Part shown: one piece after another, positions 57,926 through 64,000 of the stretch
Numbering within the stretch: the first letter of the stretch is position 1
Layout: every line of letters begins with the position of its first letter
The notes under the pieces: model-generated
Told to the model about the DNA's origin: nothing
Database searches by the model: none
Seen by the model: the letters and a program-made list of their open reading frames with translations, nothing else
Made by a program: the position numbers and the translations under genes
From: NP936 sp002726085
GTDB taxonomy: Bacteria > Acidobacteriota > Vicinamibacteria > Vicinamibacterales > UBA8438
Assembly (NCBI GenBank): GCA_036012905.1
Contig: DASCQF010000109.1
Span: forward strand, 62,001 to 126,000
Length of the DNA stretch: 64,000 nucleotides
Direction of reading: 5' to 3'

Positions 57926-59500
57926 ATGAACAACACGTTGCAACAAACCATCGAGGTGCTCGCAAAAGAAAAGGGCATCGAGGCGGACGTCATCATCTCG
58001 GCCATCGAGGACGCCGTGCTGACCGCGTCGCGGAAGTATTACAAGTCGGACGAGAACCTGCGGACCAAGTTCAATCACGAAACCGGGCAGGTCGAGCTCT
58101 TCGCCGTGCGGCAAATCGTCGAAGAAATGTCGGACCCAGCGACGGAGATCGCGCTCTCCGAGGCGCAGGAGCTCTATGGTGACGAGGCCGAGCCGGGGAT
58201 GGAGATCGAGTTCCCAAAACCGACCGACGTGCTGGGGCGTATTGCCGCCCAGACAGCCAAGCAGGTCATCTTCCAAAAGGTCCGGGAGGCCGAGCGCGAA
58301 AACGTCTTCGATGAGTTCAACCAGCGACTGGGTGAGGTGGTCAACGGTCTCGTCAAACGGTTCGAAAGCGGTGACATCATCGTCGAGGTCGGCCGCGTCG
58401 AGGCGCAGTTGCCCAGACGCGAGCAGTCACGCGCCGAAAATTACACAACCGGGGACCGCGTGCGCGCGATCATCAAAGACGTCAACAAGAACACCAAGGG
58501 CCCGCAGATCATCTTGTCGCGCACCGACCCCGTGCTCCTGATCAAGTTGTTCGAACAGGAGGTACCGGAGATCTACGACGGCACCGTCGTCATTCGGGGC
58601 GCGGTCCGAGAGGCCGGAGACCGAGCCAAGGTCGCGGTGGCATCGCGGGAGCGTGAAGTGGATCCGGTCGGCGCCTGTGTCGGGATGAAGGGCACCCGCG
58701 TCCAGGCGATCATTCGTGAGCTGCGTGGTGAGAAGATCGACATCGTTGAGTGGTCGGAAGACGCAGTGACCTTCGTGACCAACGCGATCAGCCCGGCGCG
58801 CGTGCAGCGGGTATCGGTAGTGGACGAGACCGAACGGGTCGTCGAAGCAGTCGTCGAGGACCGTCAGCTCTCATTGGCCATCGGTAAGAAGGGCCAGAAC
58901 GTCCGCCTGGCGGCCAAGCTGACAGGCTGGAAAATAGACATCAAGAGCGAAGAGGAAAAACGACGGGAAGTCGAGGCCCAGTTCGACGGGCTTGGGACCG
59001 AACCCGCGCCATTGTCGGTACCAGGACTCGACGAGGGAATGGTCGAGAAGCTGAATGCCGCCGGCATCGAGACGGTGGAACGGATGGTCTCAGCAACCGC
59101 GACCGAGCTGAGCGAGGTATTGGGCATTTCCGAAGGCTCGGCAGAGGCGCTGAGACAGGGTGCCGAGGCGGCGACCATGGCCGCCGGGGGCGCCGTGGGC
59201 AGTGGCACCTCCGAGGCGGCGCACCAGGACGGCATCGAGCCGATCCCCGCGGCGCCCCTCCCAGACCCGGCCGCCGCAGTTGAGCTCCCGGCCGAGGCGC
59301 CCCCTGACGAGCACGACGAGACTCCGTCGGCTCACGCAGCGGCTGACGAGGACGACGCCGCAACGGAGCAATCGGCGGCTGACGAGGACGACGCCGCAGC
59401 GGAGCAATCGGCGGCAGTGGACGGTGACGGTGGAGAGGCGACGAGGCCAACCGACGAGAACGGGAGCGCACCCGAGGACGAGGAAGGTCCGCGCAGCTAA
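57926..59500 (+). CDS. nusA: transcription termination/antitermination factor NusA
   Basis: NusA of 524 residues, binding RNA polymerase to control pausing, termination and antitermination. It has an N-terminal polymerase-binding domain (1-125), an S1 domain (about 135-200), two KH domains (about 205-350, with GACVGMKGTRVQAIIRELRGEKIDIVEW and AIGKKGQNVRLAAKLTGW) and a helix-hairpin-helix region near 365-425. The last 80 residues are a low-complexity acidic tail with a 12-residue unit repeated twice. GAGGAA lies 5 nt before the ATG. ylxR and ylxQ, often found after nusA, are absent. Confidence 0.95.
   Translation: MNNTLQQTIEVLAKEKGIEADVIISAIEDAVLTASRKYYKSDENLRTKFNHETGQVELFAVRQIVEEMSDPATEIALSEAQELYGDEAEPGMEIEFPKPTDVLGRIAAQTAKQVIFQKVREAERENVFDEFNQRLGEVVNGLVKRFESGDIIVEVGRVEAQLPRREQSRAENYTTGDRVRAIIKDVNKNTKGPQIILSRTDPVLLIKLFEQEVPEIYDGTVVIRGAVREAGDRAKVAVASREREVDPVGACVGMKGTRVQAIIRELRGEKIDIVEWSEDAVTFVTNAISPARVQRVSVVDETERVVEAVVEDRQLSLAIGKKGQNVRLAAKLTGWKIDIKSEEEKRREVEAQFDGLGTEPAPLSVPGLDEGMVEKLNAAGIETVERMVSATATELSEVLGISEGSAEALRQGAEAATMAAGGAVGSGTSEAAHQDGIEPIPAAPLPDPAAAVELPAEAPPDEHDETPSAHAAADEDDAATEQSAADEDDAAAEQSAAVDGDGGEATRPTDENGSAPEDEEGPRS
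59342..59413 (+). repeat. 36-bp tandem repeat in the nusA acidic tail
   Basis: Two 36-bp units differing at one base, each coding ADEDDAATEQSA or its AAAEQ variant. The frame is kept, so the unit is a multiple of three. Confidence 0.85.
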
Positions 59501-59514
59501 GGCAAAGGACAGAC

Positions 59515-62274
59515 GTGGCCACGATCCGGATTTACAAGGTCGCTGAAGTGCTCGGGATCCCGAGTCACGAAGTCATCGACCTGCTCAAGCGCGAGCATGG
59601 CATCGAGGTAAAGAGCGCCTCGAGCACGATTGAGGAGATTGTCGCCACGCAATTCGCAGAGCGTACAGCGCGCGAACGCGACTTGAGTTTGCCAACGGGA
59701 CCGCTCTTCTCGGCAAGATCGGCCTCAGGGAGCCGAGGTCGTAAAGGCGCGAAGGGCGCGAAGACGCCGGAACCCGCGCCACGACCGCGGTTGGGCCCAC
59801 CTCGTCTCGTCAAAGCGCCGAAGGTTGCCCCGGCGGCGGATTCGGTAGACCCGGTAGTCGCTGACGCGTCACCGGTCGCGACCGAGACACCGGCCGCCGT
59901 CGAAGCCACACCGCTCGAATCGGCACCAAGCCCGGCACCAAGCGATGTATCCGCCGAAGCGGCCTCAACGCCGCCCCCTGCGGCACCATCGCCGACACCT
60001 GCCGAAGTGACGCCAGTAGAAGCGGTGTCCTCCGAGGCGGCGCTCGCCGAAGAGGCCCCGCCGGCACCCCTGGCGGCATCACCGACAGTGCCGGCCCAGC
60101 CGGTAGCCGCTGCTGCAGCCACGCAACCACCGGCGCCGGCCGCTGAGAAGCCGGTGACACCGACCGGCCGACTCGTTCCGTCGATGCTGAAACTGCGCGT
60201 CGAGGAGAAGGCACCGCCTCTGACGCCACCGCCCGCACCGATGGCTGCGTCCCTCGCGGCACGCCCTGTGGCTCGGGCCCGTCCGCGACCAGGCTCCCGG
60301 CCGATCGGTCCGGCGCCGACGCGACCCGCCGCACCGCTCGGCGGCTCGCGTCCGCTACCTACACAGCCGGTCAGGCCCGCCTCGGCCCGGCCCACCGGTC
60401 CTGCCGTCGGCTACCGGCCGTCGTTCCGGCCACCGCCGCGCCGGCCGGGAGGAAAGCGACGCCGTCCACCGCGTCCCTCGATACGACAGGCACCGGAACC
60501 GCCGCCGCCGATCACCCGCACGATCTCGCTTGCCGAAGGGATGACCGTCAAGGACCTTGCAGAAAGGCTGGACCTCAAGGCGAAGGACGTCCTGAAGAAG
60601 TTGATAGAGCGACGGTTGATGATGACCATCAACACGACGCTGGATACCGAAACGGCGACGATGGTGGCCAGGGAGTTCGGCGCCGACGTCGAGATGCGCT
60701 CGTTCGAAGAGGAAGTGGCCGAGGTCGAATCGACGGCCGTTGAGACCGATGAGTTGGTCCCGCGGGCGCCGATCGTCACCGTGATGGGGCACGTTGACCA
60801 CGGGAAGACGACCTTGCTCGACGCCATCCGAGACTCGCGTGTCGCCGACCGTGAGGCAGGCGGAATCACGCAGCACATCGGCGCGTATGCCGTCGAGATC
60901 AAGGACCGGCGCATCGTGTTTCTGGACACGCCGGGTCACGAGGCGTTTACGTTGATGCGAGCGCGCGGGGCCCGTGTCACCGACGTCGTCGTCCTCGTGG
61001 TCGCGGCCGACGACGGCGTGATGCCTCAGACCAAAGAGGCGATCGAACACGCCAAGGCAGCAGACGTGCCGCTGATCGTCGCAATCAACAAGATCGACAA
61101 AGCCAACGCAAATCCCGAACGCGTCAAGACCGAGTTGTCGGAGATAGGGTTGACGGCCGAAGACTGGGGCGGGCAGACGGTGACGGTCGAGGTCTCGGCC
61201 AAGCAGCAGCAGAACCTCGACACCCTGCTCGAAATGATCTTGCTCGTCACCGAGATGGGCGAGTTCAAGGCCAACCCGAAGCGCAGTGCGAGCGGAACCG
61301 TCCTCGAAGCCAAGATCGATCGCGGGCGCGGTCCAGTCGCCACGGTCCTCGTCAAGGACGGCACGTTGCGTGTCGGCGACAATTTCATCGCCGGGCCGAT
61401 CGTAGGCAAAGTGCGGGCGCTGATCGACGACCGGGCCGTCCAGCAGACCGAGGCCGGTCCGGCGAGCCCGATCGAAGTATTGGGCCTGACCGGGCTGCCG
61501 CAGCCGGGCGACACGTTTCAGGTCGTGGCAGATGCAGCCAAGGCGCGACAGATCGCGGTACTCCGCCAGAGCCATGCCAAGGCGAAGACCCTCGGTGAGC
61601 GGGGCGGTCGCCTGACGCTCGAATCGCTCCAACAGCAGATTGCCGAGAGCGGCACCAAGGAACTGCCGATCATCGTCAAGGCAGACGTCCAGGGGTCGGC
61701 CGAAGTGCTGGCCGACGCATTGAGCAAGCTTGGAGACGAGCGCGTGAAGGTGCGTCTGCTCAGCAGCGGCGCCGGCGCCATCAACGAAGGGGATGTCGTC
61801 TTCGCGGCGGCATCGAACGCCGTCATCATTGGCTTCAATGTCCGACCCGACCGCAATGCCTCGGCAATGGCCGATCGGGAGCAGATCGACATCCGGCTCC
61901 ACCGGGTAATCTACGACATCACTGAGGAGATCAAGAAGGCGATGGCCGGTCTGCTCGAACCGACCGTCAAGGAGATCCAGATCGGCACCGCGGAGGTGCG
62001 GGACGTGTTCAAGGTGCCGAAGTTCGGTGCGGCTGCGGGATGCATGGTCCAGGAAGGCAAGGTCACGCGCGCGGGCGATACTCAGGCCCGGCTCCTCCGC
62101 GACAACGTAGTGCTCCACGAGGGCCGCCTCGGGTCGCTCCGCCGGTTCAAGGACGACGTGGCTGAAGTGAAGAACGGTCTCGAGTGCGGCATCGCCTTCG
62201 AGCGGTACGCCGACATCAAAGTGGGCGACGTCATCGAGGTCTTTACGCTCGAGACAGTGGCCGCGACCGTTTGA
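59515..62274 (+). CDS. infB: translation initiation factor IF-2
   Basis: IF-2, 919 residues, the GTPase that brings fMet-tRNA to the 30S subunit. A first IF2_N module begins at residue 1 (IRIYKVAEVLGIPSHEVIDLL), then about 270 residues of alanine- and proline-rich linker, a second IF2_N (near 340, ISLAEGMTVKDLAERLDLK), and the G domain with GHVDHGKTTLLD (near 425), DTPGHEAF and NKID. The C2 domain ends EVFTLE. Start is GTG with AAAGGA 5 nt upstream. Encoded 14 nt after nusA. Confidence 0.95.
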   Translation: MATIRIYKVAEVLGIPSHEVIDLLKREHGIEVKSASSTIEEIVATQFAERTARERDLSLPTGPLFSARSASGSRGRKGAKGAKTPEPAPRPRLGPPRLVKAPKVAPAADSVDPVVADASPVATETPAAVEATPLESAPSPAPSDVSAEAASTPPPAAPSPTPAEVTPVEAVSSEAALAEEAPPAPLAASPTVPAQPVAAAAATQPPAPAAEKPVTPTGRLVPSMLKLRVEEKAPPLTPPPAPMAASLAARPVARARPRPGSRPIGPAPTRPAAPLGGSRPLPTQPVRPASARPTGPAVGYRPSFRPPPRRPGGKRRRPPRPSIRQAPEPPPPITRTISLAEGMTVKDLAERLDLKAKDVLKKLIERRLMMTINTTLDTETATMVAREFGADVEMRSFEEEVAEVESTAVETDELVPRAPIVTVMGHVDHGKTTLLDAIRDSRVADREAGGITQHIGAYAVEIKDRRIVFLDTPGHEAFTLMRARGARVTDVVVLVVAADDGVMPQTKEAIEHAKAADVPLIVAINKIDKANANPERVKTELSEIGLTAEDWGGQTVTVEVSAKQQQNLDTLLEMILLVTEMGEFKANPKRSASGTVLEAKIDRGRGPVATVLVKDGTLRVGDNFIAGPIVGKVRALIDDRAVQQTEAGPASPIEVLGLTGLPQPGDTFQVVADAAKARQIAVLRQSHAKAKTLGERGGRLTLESLQQQIAESGTKELPIIVKADVQGSAEVLADALSKLGDERVKVRLLSSGAGAINEGDVVFAAASNAVIIGFNVRPDRNASAMADREQIDIRLHRVIYDITEEIKKAMAGLLEPTVKEIQIGTAEVRDVFKVPKFGAAAGCMVQEGKVTRAGDTQARLLRDNVVLHEGRLGSLRRFKDDVAEVKNGLECGIAFERYADIKVGDVIEVFTLETVAATV

Positions 62275-62363
62275 GAGCGCAGCCCGCACTGAAGTGAGGC
62301 GGCTGTGGTAAGTCCGCCGAGGCGCGCGACAATGCGCGCCTCGCGGTCGCAGAGTGGGGCTCT

Positions 62364-62413
62364 CGGGGTCCCCGCGTAGCGACCGCGTGGGGTGCGGGAC
62401 GCAGCCCCGTCTG
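62364..62413 (+). repeat. R3 two-hairpin repeat, copy 2
   Basis: Fifty bases matching 7063-7112 at about 42 positions. Both hairpins can still form; changes in the second stem partly compensate. It runs up to the ATG of the ylxP-like gene and removes any normal ribosome site. Confidence 0.65.
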
Positions 62414-62698
62414 ATGATGGTCGTAGGACTCCTCTCCATCGAACTGCATCTCGCTGGCGCGCGCTCGTTGAAAGACAAACGCGCAGTGCTCCGTCGGCTG
62501 AAGGACCGGGTGGGCCGGCTCAATGTCGCCGTCGCCGAGGTTGCCCACCACGACCTGCGGCAACGCGCCGGTCTCGGTGTCGTGACGGTCGGCGTCGACC
62601 AGGAGATAGCGGAACGCACGCTCGAGAGCGTCGTGTCGGAGATCGAGCGGGTGGAGCCGGGTCTTCTCGTGCGGAGCGAGATCGAATGGCTAGCGTAG
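62414..62698 (+). CDS. YlxP/DUF503 family protein
   Basis: Protein of 94 residues of the DUF503 (YlxP) family. VVGLLSIELHLAGARSLKDKRAVLRRLKDRVGRLNVAVAEVAHHD covers the conserved half, with the SLKDKR signature. It lies between infB and rbfA, its usual place, and is thought to act in ribosome or RNA matters; the role is not established. Start at ATG 62414 or 62417; no Shine-Dalgarno, since the R3 repeat abuts the start. Confidence 0.85.
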   Translation: MMVVGLLSIELHLAGARSLKDKRAVLRRLKDRVGRLNVAVAEVAHHDLRQRAGLGVVTVGVDQEIAERTLESVVSEIERVEPGLLVRSEIEWLA

Positions 62699-62721
62699 CC
62701 GTTGTGGCCAATGTAGATGTT

Positions 62722-62776
62722 GGCGAAGCCCTCCGGCTTACTCGTGACTTCTGTCTTCTGCCTTCTGACTTCTCGA
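62722..62776 (+). repeat. heptad-hairpin repeat R1, copy H
   Basis: TGGCGAAGCCCTCCGGCTTA, then GACTTCTGT, CTTCTGC, CTTCTGA and CTTCTCG heptads, between the ylxP-like gene and rbfA. Confidence 0.75.
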
Positions 62777-62798
62777 GGGTGCTGTTCTAGACCGGCAA

Positions 62799-63188
62799 AT
62801 GCAATCCCGCCCCGAACGCCTCGGAGACCAAGTACGCGCGGAGCTCTGCGCCCTGCTGCAGCGGTCGGCGCGCGACCCTGCGATCCAACTCGTCACGGTG
62901 ACACATGTGCGCATGACCAAGGACCTGCAACATGCACGTGTCTACTACACGACACTGGGCGACACCGAGACCGCCCGGCGGGAGACTTCGCGAGGCCTGC
63001 GTCGCGCAACCCCGTTCCTACGCGGTCAGCTGGGCCGCCGCATCCGAGTCAGGCACGTGCCGGAGCTAACGTTCGTCTACGACGAGTCGATCGAACGCGA
63101 GCAGCGGATCGCGCAAGTCCTCGAAGAGCTGCGCGACGACGCGCCATCGACGCCACGCGATGTCCAAGAAGACTCCGGTACACGCTGA
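62799..63188 (+). CDS. rbfA: ribosome-binding factor A
   Basis: RbfA, 129 residues, a KH-type 30S maturation factor. RPERLGDQVRAELCALLQR starts the first helix; VTVTHVRMTKDLQHARVYYTTLGD and RVRHVPELTFVYDESIEREQRI are the conserved strands. The C-terminus overlaps the next gene by 29 nt. No strong ribosome site is seen; translation may follow from the previous gene. Confidence 0.92.
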   Translation: MQSRPERLGDQVRAELCALLQRSARDPAIQLVTVTHVRMTKDLQHARVYYTTLGDTETARRETSRGLRRATPFLRGQLGRRIRVRHVPELTFVYDESIEREQRIAQVLEELRDDAPSTPRDVQEDSGTR

Positions 63189-64000
63189 GCTGACCCAGAT
63201 TCGGGACATGCTGCTCAAGGGGCGCAGCTTTCTGCTGACCTCGCACGCGCGTCCGGATGGCGACTCGCTTGGCTCGCAACTGGCGCTGGCCGCGGCGCTT
63301 CGGCAACTTGGCAAACAGGTCCGGATCATCAATTCCGACCCGGCGCCGGACCTCTACGCGTTCCTCCCAGACCTGTCGACTATCGAGATTGTCGCGTCGG
63401 TCGAGGATCGGTTCGATGCGGTGGTCGTACTGGAGTGCAGCGATCTGAGCCGGGCGGGAGTCGCCGGACTCGAAGGACGGCCGCTCATCAACATCGATCA
63501 CCACCCCGGTAACGCGATGTATGGCGACATCAATTGGCACGACGTGTCGGCCTGCGCCTGCGCGGAGATGGTCTTCGAGCTGGTCACGGCGCTCGGTGCC
63601 CACCTCACTCCGGCGATGGCGACACACGTCTACGTCGCGATCCTGACCGATACCGGGTCGTTCCGGCACGCGAACATCACAGCACGCACCTTCGAGATAT
63701 GTCGTCAAATCGCCGAGACTGGCATCGACCCGGCCGGTGTGGCGGCGCACGTCTACAACAACGGCAGCCTCGGACGACTGCGGCTGACCGGCGTACTCCT
63801 GGACCGGATGCAGCTGGAGCACCAGCGTCGTATCGCGGTGCTCGCCGTGAATGATGCGATGCTGACCGAGGTCGGCTGCGATCCCGACGACCTGGAGGGC
63901 ATCGTCAATCTGCCCTTGGCCGCACAGCGCGTGCGCGCCGTGGTCTTCATGAAGGAGACCGACGAGGGCCTGCGGGTGAGCCTGCGGTCGAAGGAGGGGA
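63160..64000 (+). CDS. nrnA: DHH-family phosphoesterase, NrnA-like (3' truncated by window end)
   Basis: Begins at ATG 63160 inside the rbfA end and is open to the last base, so 280 residues are visible. The DHH family motifs are present: LLTSHARPDGDSLGS (near 26) and the DHH box in LINIDHHPGN (near 110); ILTDTGSFRHANITART follows. NrnA-type enzymes degrade nanoRNA and convert pAp to AMP. The gene overlaps rbfA by 29 nt and the order rbfA-nrnA is common. The DHHA1 C-domain with its GG-rich end lies mostly past the window. Confidence 0.9.
   Translation, partial: MSKKTPVHAELTQIRDMLLKGRSFLLTSHARPDGDSLGSQLALAAALRQLGKQVRIINSDPAPDLYAFLPDLSTIEIVASVEDRFDAVVVLECSDLSRAGVAGLEGRPLINIDHHPGNAMYGDINWHDVSACACAEMVFELVTALGAHLTPAMATHVYVAILTDTGSFRHANITARTFEICRQIAETGIDPAGVAAHVYNNGSLGRLRLTGVLLDRMQLEHQRRIAVLAVNDAMLTEVGCDPDDLEGIVNLPLAAQRVRAVVFMKETDEGLRVSLRSKEG

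Noticed and set aside
60355..62619. 754-codon open frame opposite infB
   Set aside because: It lies wholly antisense to a conserved gene; its composition (Arg, Asp, His, Val rich) is typical of a shadow frame in GC-rich DNA.

Overview
The window is GC-rich, densely coded chromosomal DNA with no insertion sequence, prophage, CRISPR array, rRNA or tRNA that I could recognise. The gene content points to an aerobic, Gram-negative heterotroph, most likely of the Acidobacteriota (Vicinamibacteria-like). Pointers are subunits of alternative complex III, a TonB-dependent receptor with an N-terminal carboxypeptidase-regulatory domain, GatCA together with an asparaginyl-tRNA synthetase, and a large set of short intergenic repeats. 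The taxonomic placement is inference from gene families, not a computed result.

Layout. 1-3435: end of an alternative complex III operon (ActC partial, ActD, ActE, ActF). 3672-6758: a methyltransferase, a 3-hydroxyisobutyrate dehydrogenase-like enzyme and both subunits of a 3-oxoacid CoA-transferase; with mmsA (19373) and an AtoE-like permease (20969) these suggest use of valine and short-chain acids. 7110-13405 (minus strand): six genes in the order MoxR, DUF58, BatD/MxaA-like membrane protein, vWA, small membrane protein, vWA. This is the order of mxaR-S-A-C-K-L, the metal-insertion and maturation genes of methanol dehydrogenase operons, but no dehydrogenase gene is in the window. 13668-18965 (minus): TonB-dependent receptor, a secreted beta-propeller-like protein with a CxxCH haem site, and a small secreted protein. 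22699-28898: response regulator, exported M3 oligopeptidase, aconitase, endonuclease IV. 28957-32407: AmmeMemoRadiSam proteins A and B with a hybrid histidine kinase between them, the trio bracketed by similar heptad repeats.

32474-46456: small membrane proteins, a decayed DUF1684 gene, gatCA, rpoZ, hsp20 with a recognisable sigma70-type promoter, an eIF-2B-like protein, then a housekeeping run (ymdB-like phosphodiesterase, xseA, xseB, ispA, tlyA, nadK) and a glucan phosphorylase. 46557-57182: VOC protein, a zinc-ribbon protein, a lipoprotein, M24 peptidase, DegQ-like protease, MidA-like methyltransferase, CYTH protein, a nucleotidyltransferase plus kinase pair resembling MurU/AmgK, a sugar isomerase and asnS. 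57386-64000: the classical rimP-nusA-infB-ylxP-rbfA-nrnA translation operon, entered through an attenuator-like hairpin.

The most unusual features are not genes. Several families of short intergenic repeats recur in the window: an 8-locus family built of 7-base units (CTYCTGH) joined to a GCCGG/CCGGC hairpin, often placed right at gene 3' ends and once read into the aconitase C-terminus; a second heptad family (GGCTTTG); and two-hairpin and palindromic elements. Several genes also have a TAnnnT box 6-7 nt before the start codon and no Shine-Dalgarno, the arrangement of leaderless mRNAs. Together with the mxaRSACKL-like cluster these are the best leads for something undescribed.
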